In this document: in pieces, positions 55,868 through 64,000 of the stretch
Numbering within the stretch: the first letter of the stretch is position 1
Layout of the letters: every line of letters starts with the position of its first letter
DNA from: Desulfonatronum sp. SC1
GTDB taxonomy: Bacteria; Desulfobacterota; Desulfovibrionia; Desulfovibrionales; Desulfonatronaceae
NCBI RefSeq assembly: GCF_003046795.1
Contig: NZ_PZKN01000008.1
Coordinates: 1 to 64,000, forward strand
Length of the DNA: 64,000 nt
Direction: 5' to 3'
Program-made: the position numbers and the translations under genes
Notes under the pieces: generated by a model
Told to the model about the DNA's origin: nothing
Database searches by the model: none
The model's input: only the letters and a program-made list of their open reading frames with translations

Positions 55868-56497
55868 ATGATCACAAACGCTGACGATGATCCAATTGTT
55901 GTCAAAAACCTGACCCGAGCCCTGCGTGAGCTGCCCTCGGTGGAGCCGCCCGGCGATTTGCGCGGTCGCATCCTGGGTTCCCTGCCTCGGCGCAGGGGGG
56001 GGTGGGGTCGTCTGGAATACACACTCAAGCGTGACCTGTTCCCCCATTCTCCCTCCGGAAAGACTTCTTTTTTCCTGCCCTCAACACCACCCGAGTTCGG
56101 CTTGGCCCTGCTCAGCGCCGGGGTCTTCCACTTCGCGCTGGGCTTGGCCGTTATCTTCGGTGCGCCGACAAGCTTCCTTGGCATCCTGTCCGTAGATTCG
56201 CTTTTTGGTATCGTTCCCGCTTTAATCGGTTCGTCCTTGTTGTGCGTGGGCGGCTTGGCGCAAGTCAGGTCTCCTTATGCCGTCGTTCTGCAGCGGGCCA
56301 GACTCGCGGTGGCTTTTTCCCTGTTCCTTCTGGCCGCGCTCATCGGCTTCCACGCTGGTGCTCAGAGCGGCATAAGCATTGTCGCGGGGGTGATGGGTTT
56401 GTCCGGACTGGTCGTAACGACGGTCGGATTCTGTTATTCCAACCACTCAAGAACTACTTTGGAGATATGTCGTGAGAAAGCCCCCTGTGTCGCCTAA
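55868..56497 (+). CDS. Putative membrane anti-sigma factor
   Basis: 209 aa, not recognised as a known family. The cytoplasmic N-terminal ~70 residues (ALRELPSVEPPGDLRGRILGSLP) look like the juxtamembrane part of anti-sigma factors. Then there are four or so hydrophobic helices from ~85 to ~195. No HxxxCxxC zinc motif is visible. It follows the ECF sigma gene by 42 nt. The end overlaps the first prepilin gene by 26 nt. Role as anti-sigma is inferred from position and layout. Confidence 0.55.
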   Translation: MITNADDDPIVVKNLTRALRELPSVEPPGDLRGRILGSLPRRRGGWGRLEYTLKRDLFPHSPSGKTSFFLPSTPPEFGLALLSAGVFHFALGLAVIFGAPTSFLGILSVDSLFGIVPALIGSSLLCVGGLAQVRSPYAVVLQRARLAVAFSLFLLAALIGFHAGAQSGISIVAGVMGLSGLVVTTVGFCYSNHSRTTLEICREKAPCVA

Positions 56498-56999
56498 TCG
56501 TTTTTGTGTTCGAGGATTTACCATGTTGGAACTTGTTGTCGTTTTGATTCTTCTCGGTGTTCTTTCCGCTGTGGCAATTGCCAGAGTGGACAGGGGGAGC
56601 GCAAATGCAACGGCTTGGAGCGATACCATCAAGGCGCATCTTCGTTACGCGCAGATGAGGGCCATGAATTTTGGTCCTCTTTATGAAAATCATCATGTTT
56701 GGGGCGTAAACTTTCCAACAACATCAACTTATTATATTTTTCATTGCACCACGGCTAGTTCCTGCAACCCGGCAACAAATCAAGTGCTTGCGCCCGGTTC
56801 AGAGTCAATTGTTATTGATATGAGTGGCGATGGCGTCAATGTAAATGCAGCCGGGATTGTCGCTTTTGACAGGTTTGGTCGTCCGTCCAGCGATGCGACG
56901 CTATCTACTGAACTGACTTCAGATATAGGAATAACAGTTAGCTACGGTAGTGATTCGAAAGGTGTTACAATTGTTCGAGAATCTGGGCTTATACAATAG
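56472..56999 (+). CDS. Type IV prepilin-like protein (GspH/MshC-like)
   Basis: 175 aa. Prepilin signal at residues ~15-35: GFTMLELVVVLILLGVLSA, with Gly -1, Phe +1 and Glu +5. The C-terminal part looks like a GspH/FimT-type minor (pseudo)pilin (HLRYAQMRAMNFG, DRFGRPSSD). Begins with GTG 7 nt after GGAG. AT-richer than the neighbours on either side. Confidence 0.82.
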   Translation: MRKPPVSPNRFCVRGFTMLELVVVLILLGVLSAVAIARVDRGSANATAWSDTIKAHLRYAQMRAMNFGPLYENHHVWGVNFPTTSTYYIFHCTTASSCNPATNQVLAPGSESIVIDMSGDGVNVNAAGIVAFDRFGRPSSDATLSTELTSDIGITVSYGSDSKGVTIVRESGLIQ

Positions 57000-57017
57000 G
57001 TCGTTTTGGGGAAAATT

Positions 57018-57464
57018 ATGTATAATTGTAATAAAAATGAAGGCTTTACACTCATCGAATGCATTGTGTTCCTTGTTTTGCTTGGTATCTTTGGAGCGTA
57101 TTTGGTAACGTATATCGGCTCGACGACGCAGAGTAGCGTCATTCCTGTTCAATGGCTTGAAAGCGAAAATGCTTTGCAGGACAGGATGGAGAAGTTAGTC
57201 GCTGAATATCGAAGAATCGTTACTGAAACAGATGATGCCAAGGTAACGACCCATGCCGACTTGGAAGCCTTGAAAGATTTTGCTTTAACCGAATACACAT
57301 CCTATGTGTATTCCGCGGAGACAGGTTATATTACTTTTGATGTCAATGGGATTTCCGGTCCCTGGCCGCCTGATTCCAACATCCAGTCCCAGGAACCCGT
57401 CTTAGTCGTTACTCTGCAACACGGGGACCAAAAAGTCTCTTCACTTTTCATGGCATCTGAGTGA
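57018..57464 (+). CDS. Type IV prepilin-like minor pilin 2
   Basis: 148 aa. Prepilin signal GFTLIECIVFLVLLGIFGAYL with Glu +5. The globular domain is not recognised beyond general GspI/MshB-like position. Start ATG at 57018 has TGGGGA upstream. AT-rich. Confidence 0.75.
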   Translation: MYNCNKNEGFTLIECIVFLVLLGIFGAYLVTYIGSTTQSSVIPVQWLESENALQDRMEKLVAEYRRIVTETDDAKVTTHADLEALKDFALTEYTSYVYSAETGYITFDVNGISGPWPPDSNIQSQEPVLVVTLQHGDQKVSSLFMASE

Positions 57465-57481
57465 CATTGGGAGTTGACGAT

Positions 57482-58033
57482 ATGCATGGCAATAATAGTG
57501 GGTTCACCCTGGTCGAGATTATCGCTACCCTGGTAATACTCGGCGTTATTGGTAGCATGGCCGGATTCGGCCTGGCAGCGGGAACCAGGGCGTATGTTTT
57601 CTCCAAGGAAAATGTAGAAATGGCTCAAAGAGCGCAGTTTGCCTTGAATAGAATTCGCTTGGAGATGCTTCACATGGACAGCATCGTTTCCGTTGCCCCT
57701 AATTCAATTGAGTACACGAACATAACCAGGGCGCCTGGAGTGCAGTACAGAATTGAAAGAAACGCGAACCAGCTTTTTATCTCCGTTGGTGGTAATAATT
57801 TTCTTCTTTTGGACAATCTTGGGACATATACATCCGATCCATTATTTAGATATAGAGACAACCAAGATGACCCTTGGTCTGCTGTTGACCCATTTTTTGA
57901 GCTAAATCACATTGAGGTTTTGATTATCTTGTCCAGAGTGGATCAAGAGCAAGATTTTGAATTCAGGACGTCAATCAATCCGAGAAACAATGGTGCGCGT
58001 AACGCTCCTAAACCAATCAGGCATGACCAATAA
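57482..58033 (+). CDS. Type IV prepilin-like minor pilin 3 (GspJ/MshO-like)
   Basis: 183 aa. Prepilin signal GFTLVEIIATLVILGVIGSMA with Glu +5. The body (AQRAQFALNRIRLEMLHMDSIVSV, then VQYRIERNANQLFI) fits GspJ/MshO-type minor pilins. GGGAG at 57469-57473 selects the ATG at 57482 over a GTG overlapping the previous stop. AT-rich. Confidence 0.78.
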   Translation: MHGNNSGFTLVEIIATLVILGVIGSMAGFGLAAGTRAYVFSKENVEMAQRAQFALNRIRLEMLHMDSIVSVAPNSIEYTNITRAPGVQYRIERNANQLFISVGGNNFLLLDNLGTYTSDPLFRYRDNQDDPWSAVDPFFELNHIEVLIILSRVDQEQDFEFRTSINPRNNGARNAPKPIRHDQ

Positions 58034-58062
58034 TATTTTTTAGCCATGCATGGAGAGCCATG

Positions 58063-60570
58063 ATGAAAAAAAACTTGGGAATAATGACTCTTTTTACGAA
58101 AAAAATATCGCGAATGTTTTTTTTAAGAAAAAAGAACGAATCGGACGGCGGAGTTATATTAGGGTTGATTTTTGGTTTTGTCGTTTTCGGTGGACTTATC
58201 GCCGCAGTTTACACGATGACATCGTCAAGCATGATGCAGACGGTCTCCACGAACAACAGTCTGAATGCATATTATATGGCCGAGTCAGGTTTCAGAATCG
58301 CCTCCGGCTATTATCTGAATACCGGCGATGTGTCGAACTCCGGAATGATTGACGACGATAAGGCCGAGATTCTCGAATCTTACCTCAATGGGATGACGTT
58401 TACCATCGGAGATAAAGGAAGTGTCACTCTAGATGTTTATCCGTACTGGCTCATGTCGACAGGTGGGAACAGTGCCAAGTTCCCGGGGAAGGTGCCTCCT
58501 GGCTTTACATTGCCTGCTGCTGGCAAGTTATTGTGTGTTGGAGGCGAGTTTGATGATCGCGTTTATATTGATTACACAGGTGGTAGTTTTTCCGGTGGAG
58601 TTTTTACGTACACATCCTCCGTTTCATGTGACGATAGATTTAGCATGTATGTAACACTAAATCCTTTAAGCTCACAGTCTTTTTCCCATGGCGAGAGTCT
58701 TACCATGGCATTGAACACTTTTCCTCCTGAAGCTGTAATGCGACACAATGGGATGATACAAGTTGGTGAAGACGAGAGTAATCTGTTTACATACGAACGA
58801 GCAGTCGAAGGGAACAGTATAACGCTTGAGGGAATTAGAAGGATCAGTGACCCTAAGAATGAGGACGGCTGGACTGAAACCGTTGATACCTCTCATAATA
58901 TTATCTTCAAGAGGGCATTGATTCTTGAATCGCGAGGCCAATCAGGCGCGGAAGAGCGGATGTTGCGTTTTTTTACTCCAATTCAGGACAGCAAGCCAAT
59001 ACCAGGTTCTATTGAGTTTGTGCCGGAAACCACGGAACAGCTTGAAGAAATGTTTGAAGGAGACGGGATGTCGTTGTATAGTGTGAGAAGTCTGTTGTCT
59101 GCCGGTGGCGGCTCGGATTTATATGCTATTATTGAAAGAATCAGTGATGTAACTTCAGGGTCGTCATCCGGGCAGAATGATTTCAAGCATGCCACGTTCT
59201 GGTTCAAGGACCGGCATCTTGTTGATCATTACTGGAGGCTTGGAGGCGGCAGGCTTTCATATGACGTGCAGGCCAAACCGTCCACGGGAAACAGACTTCT
59301 GAATGGCGCGCTTGGCTTATCATTTAGAGCATATCATACAAATCCGGAAAGCAACTTTCCTGATCACTACTATGGTGTTTCCTTTATGCGTTATTCAATG
59401 GATACTCTTTACTTTCAACATGGAAATCTTGATATCGAACCTGGAGATACTATAGAGGCTTGGACATGCGCTAACCCAAGTTCCGGGGCTAATAACACTA
59501 CATGTAACATATGGGGAGTGAAAAGAGGGAGTGCAATTGTCCAGGGGATGCCTTATTTGACATCCGGCTCGTTCAGTTCTGGAAATGCTCGCGGTTCGAT
59601 TCGATTGACAAACATTACGCACCATACAGGTAGTTCAGCTTTTTGGGGTCATAGCTCAACACCCGCCTGGCTGCGCACGCCGGATGGCGACTTTATTGCA
59701 CGAGCACTTAACAGGAGTGACGCGTTTGTTCCGGCTGTAGATAATGACTGGATTCCTGACAAGATTAAGCCGAAACCAACGGACTTTGCTTCTGGTCATC
59801 CATTTCACGATGATCGGTATAGTATTGGGGATCTTTTGATCGTCCTGTGGGAGAGAAGGGGCAACATCTGGCAGTGGCTGGCATTCAAGGACATCAGTTA
59901 CGATGTATACACTCGTGGTATGCAGGACTGGAACCAGAGTGGTGCCCCTCCATATGGGAGCTGTACCAGTAATTGTCAAGGCTATGATGGCCCAATCGTC
60001 AACGACAAAGCCAGTTTGTTGTTGAAGGTTAGGGAAAAGAGAACGGTGATTGGTGGTACTCCGGAGAAGTATAATGAGGTGAATGTGTTTTATGGCGATG
60101 CGTCCTCTCGGTGGGTAACACGTACGCCAAACAACATACCTTACGATGTAATGGGAAATAGGCAGAGATATCTTCCTAAGTCGTATTCCGGTTCTCCTTA
60201 CCCGTTTTGGCCACCTGAAAGAATGGCATTCTGGACAATGGCAACTGATTATCTGTCGCATATCCAGAGAGTACCTGGAGCGCCAAATGACGGCCCTCAT
60301 CCTTATCAATGGGACTCGGAAAAGCCTGGCGTTTCCCAACTCGTATTTGATATATTAAATGATGGATCCGTCCAGACCTCTTCGATTTCATCCTTTGATC
60401 CTGCCTTAAGCCCTACATATCGTCAACACGAGGTTGGAATGCATGGTTTTGGGGATATCTGGAATACGTCTGGAGATTATCGTGTTGTAGGATTTGCGGA
60501 TTTCGCGCTCAAGTTTGTTTTTGAAGACGCAAAACTGTATGGTGGATTTCTGGAGGCGTTTGTTCAGTAA
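58063..60570 (+). CDS. Large PilX/GspK-like minor pilin or pilus-tip adhesin
   Basis: 835 aa. N-terminal hydrophobic segment (~residues 29-52: GGVILGLIFGFVVFGGLIAAVYTM) then AYYMAESGFRIASGYYL, the mark of PilX/GspK-type proteins, which lack Glu +5. The remaining ~750 residues are Ser/Gly/Asp/aromatic-rich and look exported, with several cysteines (for example CTSNCQG). I do not recognise a domain. GGAGAG before the second ATG sets the start. Likely a tip-located subunit carrying an adhesive domain. AT-rich, compared with the GC-rich arm to the left. Confidence 0.7.
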   Translation: MKKNLGIMTLFTKKISRMFFLRKKNESDGGVILGLIFGFVVFGGLIAAVYTMTSSSMMQTVSTNNSLNAYYMAESGFRIASGYYLNTGDVSNSGMIDDDKAEILESYLNGMTFTIGDKGSVTLDVYPYWLMSTGGNSAKFPGKVPPGFTLPAAGKLLCVGGEFDDRVYIDYTGGSFSGGVFTYTSSVSCDDRFSMYVTLNPLSSQSFSHGESLTMALNTFPPEAVMRHNGMIQVGEDESNLFTYERAVEGNSITLEGIRRISDPKNEDGWTETVDTSHNIIFKRALILESRGQSGAEERMLRFFTPIQDSKPIPGSIEFVPETTEQLEEMFEGDGMSLYSVRSLLSAGGGSDLYAIIERISDVTSGSSSGQNDFKHATFWFKDRHLVDHYWRLGGGRLSYDVQAKPSTGNRLLNGALGLSFRAYHTNPESNFPDHYYGVSFMRYSMDTLYFQHGNLDIEPGDTIEAWTCANPSSGANNTTCNIWGVKRGSAIVQGMPYLTSGSFSSGNARGSIRLTNITHHTGSSAFWGHSSTPAWLRTPDGDFIARALNRSDAFVPAVDNDWIPDKIKPKPTDFASGHPFHDDRYSIGDLLIVLWERRGNIWQWLAFKDISYDVYTRGMQDWNQSGAPPYGSCTSNCQGYDGPIVNDKASLLLKVREKRTVIGGTPEKYNEVNVFYGDASSRWVTRTPNNIPYDVMGNRQRYLPKSYSGSPYPFWPPERMAFWTMATDYLSHIQRVPGAPNDGPHPYQWDSEKPGVSQLVFDILNDGSVQTSSISSFDPALSPTYRQHEVGMHGFGDIWNTSGDYRVVGFADFALKFVFEDAKLYGGFLEAFVQ

Positions 60571-60611
60571 TTTTTTTTTGAATGTTAACTCAATCATACT
60601 GAAGGTGGTTT

Positions 60612-60881
60612 ATGTTTTTTTCAAAAACTGTATTGCTTGTCGTATTCCTTTCTGTTTTTACATTTTCACGGCTTGAAGCCTTCGCACCTCCAGGTGACTA
60701 TAATGAAGACCCTTTGTCTCATGAAGAAAAATCTTCTTCTCAATCCAGTGATGTTTACGATGTCGAACAAAATGGAGAGTCCAGGAGGCAGTCTCAGGGG
60801 AATCCTGTTTCGATCACAATTTATCAAGAAGGCGACAGTGAAGGCAAGCCAAGCAAGGGGCTCCAGCTTTTACTTGATTGA
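60612..60881 (+). CDS. Small secreted protein of the pilin operon
   Basis: 89 aa. Signal peptide (residues ~4-23: KTVLLVVFLSVFTFSRLEA), followed by a short hydrophilic chain rich in Ser, Glu, Asp and Gln. No domain recognised. AAGGTGG stands 4 nt before the ATG. It is co-directional and 41 nt after the large PilX-like gene, so it is likely a partner or accessory of the pilus. Confidence 0.6.
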   Translation: MFFSKTVLLVVFLSVFTFSRLEAFAPPGDYNEDPLSHEEKSSSQSSDVYDVEQNGESRRQSQGNPVSITIYQEGDSEGKPSKGLQLLLD

Positions 60882-61001
60882 CATTTGAGATGTTATTTTA
60901 TTATCCGGAGAATTATTCTCTTCGCGTTTAGCAAGGAGCTTGGAGCAGAAAGACTTTTTGCACCAAGCTCCCAACCAGTAACTCGTTATCGGTGACAATT
61001 C

Positions 61002-62156
61002 ATGCTTGCCAACAAAGATTTTTCTCGCTCTCCTGCCTCTCAAGCCAACGAAGGTGCCGTTGCCCCCAAGCCCAAAACCCGGACCATCGCCATTGCCAGC
61101 GGCAAGGGTGGGGCCGGTAAGACTTCCGTGGCGGCTTGTCTGGCTTGGATTCTCGCGGAGCGAGGGAAAAGGGTTTGTCTGGTGGACGTGGATCTCGGGC
61201 TTTCCAACGTGGATGTGCTCTTGGGGATTTCGCCCAGCCATAGCCTGGAAGACGTCATTGTCAACGACCTTCCCATTCAACAGGCCATAACCACTGTGCG
61301 GCCCGGTCTGGACGTCATTTCCGGAGGATCCGGCATCACCGCCCTTACAGCGTTGACCAAGGCAAAGAGGATAGAATTTTTAAAGAAAATTAGATCATTG
61401 GACAGTTATGACTTTCTACTTCTGGACAATGCGCCGGGTGTTCACAGACAGGTTGTCGCCTTTTGTCTGGCCGCCCGGGAACAGATTATCGTTCTCAATC
61501 CAGAGCCGACTTCCGTAACCGACGGTTACGCACTGCTTAAGGTTCTTCGGCAGAACGGACTTCGCCGACCGCCGTATATCCTGCTCAACAGGGTCAAGCA
61601 GGACTTTGATCAGGCAACGCTGGTCAAACGTTTCGCCGCTGTTTGCAAAAAGCACTTGGGAGCGCTGATTCTCCCGCTGGGCGGCATTCCCGAAGATCCC
61701 GTCTTTCATGCTGCCTCGACCCGCTCCGTTCTCCCCGTCGCCTTCCGGCCCCAGGCTCCGAGTTCGCTGGCCCTGGCGCGGGTCGCCAACCTGATCGTCA
61801 AGCGCATGGCCCCGGATACCTTGCATTCCCATGTTCACGGCTTCTGGGCCGAATCGCTGTTCACGATGTTTCAAGGCCTGCATCTGCCCGTGGAAAGCCC
61901 CGCGGCCAAGCCGATGCCTGCCACGCCCTCGGAACCTTCCGAGACGCAAACGCGACCTGCCGCACGGGAAGTGCTCCAGCGCCTGGAACAGGTGGTGACG
62001 GAACTGGCCGACACGATGGACAAGGGCACGGGCCAAGGACAAGCCGTTCCATCCGAGGATTTCTCCGAAATAGCCAAACGCCTGGCCTTTGTGGCCAACC
62101 GCTTGCAACACATCGCGGAAACCTGGAGCAGGGCAGGCGCCTCAACACCTAACTGA
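61002..62156 (+). CDS. MinD/ParA-like ATPase with C-terminal extension
   Basis: 384 aa. Deviant Walker A motif SGKGGAGKTS (34-41), DVDLGLSNVDVLLGI, LLLDNAPGVH, and NRVKQDF: the FlhG/MinD type. The C-terminal ~115 residues (from ~270) are an extra region, with a Pro-rich segment and a helical end (LQRLEQVVTELADTMDK). Located between the pilin genes and pilT, it probably places the pilus machine in the cell, as MinD-like proteins do in flagella and pili. N-terminal ~25 residues are non-conserved. Confidence 0.85.
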   Translation: MLANKDFSRSPASQANEGAVAPKPKTRTIAIASGKGGAGKTSVAACLAWILAERGKRVCLVDVDLGLSNVDVLLGISPSHSLEDVIVNDLPIQQAITTVRPGLDVISGGSGITALTALTKAKRIEFLKKIRSLDSYDFLLLDNAPGVHRQVVAFCLAAREQIIVLNPEPTSVTDGYALLKVLRQNGLRRPPYILLNRVKQDFDQATLVKRFAAVCKKHLGALILPLGGIPEDPVFHAASTRSVLPVAFRPQAPSSLALARVANLIVKRMAPDTLHSHVHGFWAESLFTMFQGLHLPVESPAAKPMPATPSEPSETQTRPAAREVLQRLEQVVTELADTMDKGTGQGQAVPSEDFSEIAKRLAFVANRLQHIAETWSRAGASTPN

Positions 62157-62280
62157 AACCCTTATCAGGCCCCACATCTCGGATCGTTCACAATCTGTTG
62201 GCGCGTCGGGGGCTCTCCGTAACAATTTGATATCCCTGCCTCGTAACTATTCAGCACATATGGTGCCTGATCATTCTCCA

Positions 62281-62316
62281 GTTCTGGATTCCGGCTTTCG
62301 CCGGAATAACGAATTG
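62281..62316. repeat. Palindromic repeat-like element
   Basis: ATTCCGGC / GCCGGAAT (62288-62307) within CTGGATTCCGGC...GCCGGAATAACG. A related palindrome lies at 44050-44069. A further GTCGGC / GCCGAC hairpin is at ~62343. The rest of 62157-62417 shows no gene. Confidence 0.5.
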
Positions 62317-62417
62317 GAGCAAGCCTTTTCCACGTTAGTCATGTCGGCGAAGGCCGACGCGTTTACGCTATCCAGATATTTTTTCTGCCTCTTCTGAGTA
62401 GTTGCCCTGCCTCTTTT

Positions 62418-63713
62418 TTAAGTCCTTGAGCAGATTTTTTCTCCCAAGTTGCTCAGGGTCTCCAGGTACTCCTCTATTTCATCCAAGTTTTCAGGCATGA
62501 CCAGGCCATTGGGGTTGGTTTGTTTCGCTTTCTGACGGGCCACGAAATCCGTTGCTGTGGATTTTTTCATCGCTCGAGGCTCGCCGGAGGGAGGCGGACT
62601 TCCTGTTATTTCGTCGTCCTTGGCTGCATATATGTTCACCAGTGGTGAAATGTGCTCATTTTGGGCGTTCTTAATCACTGAAGGTTTGAATGAGGCCGCG
62701 GGCGAGACGAGTTGGCGGTTATTGGCCAGAAACTCAGATCGGTAGCGATTGGACGTGAACATCATATCCTCGCTGCCCATTTCAATGGCCGACTCCAACT
62801 GCGTGGTGCGACCTTCGCGGATCAACCCACGAATTGCCGGGGTGGAACGCATGATGGAAAGTACTGGAACCTGGAATCCTTCGGACGGGAAGAATTCCAG
62901 GTGTTGGATGACGATTCCGACCAGGGATGTGGAAATCTGGTGGCGGACAAGATTCTGGGCGTCGGGAGGGAAGGCGTTGAATAAACGGAAAAGAGCTTCT
63001 TCAGCGTTACCGGCGTGCAAGGTGGCAATGACCAAATGGCCGGATTCCGAGGCGTTCAGGGTCAGGCGGATGGTCGGGGCCTCGCGAAGTTCTCCGACCA
63101 TGATTACATCCGGAGCTTCACGCAGAACGTCCGTCAAGCCTTGTTCAAAGGTTTGAAAATGGACGCCCAACTCTCGCTGTTCCACAAAAGCCTGACAAGT
63201 GGAGAAGCGGTACTCCACGGGGTCTTCCAGAGTGACCACGTGAGCCGGACGTTCGTTATTGATGGCTTCCAGCATGGCAGCGATGGTCGTGGACTTGCCG
63301 CTGCCGGTTGAACCGCAAATCAGGACGAGACCGGACTTTGCCCGGCTGAAGTCCCTCAGGGATGGGTGCAGGTTTAGGCTTTCGAAATCCGGAATGCATC
63401 CGGGCAGAAAACGTATCGCCATGGACAGACCACGGGTGGTGGCGAAAATATTAATGCGCAGCCGAGCCCCGGCTAGGGATAACCCCATGTCTACGGACCA
63501 ACGGTCACGGAGCATGGCCAAGTGTCCCCTGGTGGCAATGGCCTTGACCAGCTCGTCGACTTCGGTACCGGTGAATCCCGCCCCCTTCTGAATATGAATC
63601 TTTCCATCCTTGCGAAGCACCAGGGGATGTCCGCTCGCTATGTGCAGGTCCGAAATCCCGTTGCGCATGCACTGCTCAACGATTTGGGTGAACCGAGATT
63701 TTATCGACGACAT
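62418..63713 (-). CDS. pilT: PilT/PilU-type twitching motility ATPase
   Basis: 431 aa. Walker A GSTGSGKSTT (134-141), Asp box, HVVTLEDPVEYRF, Walker B PDVIMVGELREA, AIRGLIREGRTTQLESAIEMG near the end of the core, as in retraction ATPases. The C-terminal ~100 residues are extra and hydrophilic. It would retract the pilus. The ATG at 63713 with GGAGCAAGG was chosen; homology starts there. Convergent with the MinD-like gene. Confidence 0.9.
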   Translation of the reverse strand: MSSIKSRFTQIVEQCMRNGISDLHIASGHPLVLRKDGKIHIQKGAGFTGTEVDELVKAIATRGHLAMLRDRWSVDMGLSLAGARLRINIFATTRGLSMAIRFLPGCIPDFESLNLHPSLRDFSRAKSGLVLICGSTGSGKSTTIAAMLEAINNERPAHVVTLEDPVEYRFSTCQAFVEQRELGVHFQTFEQGLTDVLREAPDVIMVGELREAPTIRLTLNASESGHLVIATLHAGNAEEALFRLFNAFPPDAQNLVRHQISTSLVGIVIQHLEFFPSEGFQVPVLSIMRSTPAIRGLIREGRTTQLESAIEMGSEDMMFTSNRYRSEFLANNRQLVSPAASFKPSVIKNAQNEHISPLVNIYAAKDDEITGSPPPSGEPRAMKKSTATDFVARQKAKQTNPNGLVMPENLDEIEEYLETLSNLGEKICSRT

Positions 63714-64000
63714 CCTTGCTCCTTTCGATTTGTTTAGTGTTGACAAGATAGTTCACACCGGGACAAGTGCCAATAGTCGACAATATTCAGCTTGGCGTGG
63801 GGTAAAGAGCCTGGATACAGCCAAGCGCGAAACATGCTGGGTCGTTACAGAAGGAGTTCGTTTTCGAGTCGATGCCATTTGGTGGCAGTATCCAGTGGCC
63901 TCAAAGACTCCGGATTAAATTTTGTGATCAGTATTTCAAAATAGATACGGCCGCAACCCCTAGGGCAGGGGATCAATGCCACATCCCGCGTACTTGGAGT
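63714..64000. other. Right-edge intergenic sequence
   Basis: 287 bases upstream of pilT to the end of the window. It should contain the pilT promoter. I see no gene or repeat in it. Confidence 0.35.

Overview
The window looks like chromosome of a mesophilic sulfate-reducing deltaproteobacterium of the Desulfovibrionales type, possibly close to Desulfonatronum (an inference from gene content only). Pointers are a periplasmic tungsten/molybdenum formate dehydrogenase pair, a periplasmic [NiFe] hydrogenase of the Desulfovibrio HynAB type, an archaeal-type phosphoglycerate mutase, UbiX/UbiD, and an MSHA-like pilus cluster. DNA is GC-rich except for an AT-rich stretch around the pilin-like genes (about 56.5-60.9 kb) and the first ~120 bases.

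Layout. 0.7-6.2 kb: fdhA and fdhB, a lone RelE-like toxin and a HesB/IscA-like Fe-S protein. 6.5-9.5 kb: [NiFe] hydrogenase small and large subunits (minus strand). 10.1-12.5 kb: serA plus a class V aminotransferase (serine synthesis). 13-15.9 kb: TIM-barrel isomerase-like protein, apgM and an NMN adenylyltransferase-like gene. 16.2-21 kb: RND efflux pair and YjbQ. 21-29.9 kb (minus): wecB-nfrB-nfrA-DUF4434 followed by a NYN/cold-shock fusion gene. 30.3-32.2 kb: a decayed ADP-ribosylglycohydrolase, then nfeD-qmcA. 32.5-43.9 kb: housekeeping genes (tRNA-Phe, mutY, rnr, thiM, uvrC, a metallohydrolase, ubiX, ubiD, tRNA-Arg, a PIN/AbrB toxin-antitoxin pair, gph). 44.2-63.7 kb: a type IV pilus/type II secretion-like cluster with two divergent arms, plus a MinD-like ATPase and a PilT-like ATPase.

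Most interesting system. The wecB-nfrB-nfrA-DUF4434 operon has the parts of an NfrAB-type exopolysaccharide secretion pathway: UDP-ManNAc supply, a processive inner-membrane glycosyltransferase with MshEN-type (c-di-GMP receptor) motifs, an outer-membrane TPR/barrel exporter and a periplasmic TIM-barrel protein. Just upstream are three perfect-period 27-bp repeats. Read towards the operon, each carries a near-consensus sigma-70 promoter (16-nt spacer, with the -10 of one overlapping the -35 of the next), so repeat number could set expression. The MshE-like pilus ATPase has the same N-terminal MshEN signature, so c-di-GMP may control both matrix secretion and pilus activity.

Second theme. A family of structured repeats (a ~145-bp short form and a ~200-220-bp long form) sits between co-directional genes, including fdhA/fdhB and the two hydrogenase subunits. 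Its hairpin shows a compensatory base change, and the long form adds three more hairpins. Third theme: the pilus cluster is unusual for its PilM-PilN fusion, AAA-SPOR fusion, membrane-anchored sigma-54 activator, ECF sigma/putative anti-sigma pair heading the pilin operon, and an 835-residue PilX/GspK-like protein, with no evident major pilin or prepilin peptidase in the window.
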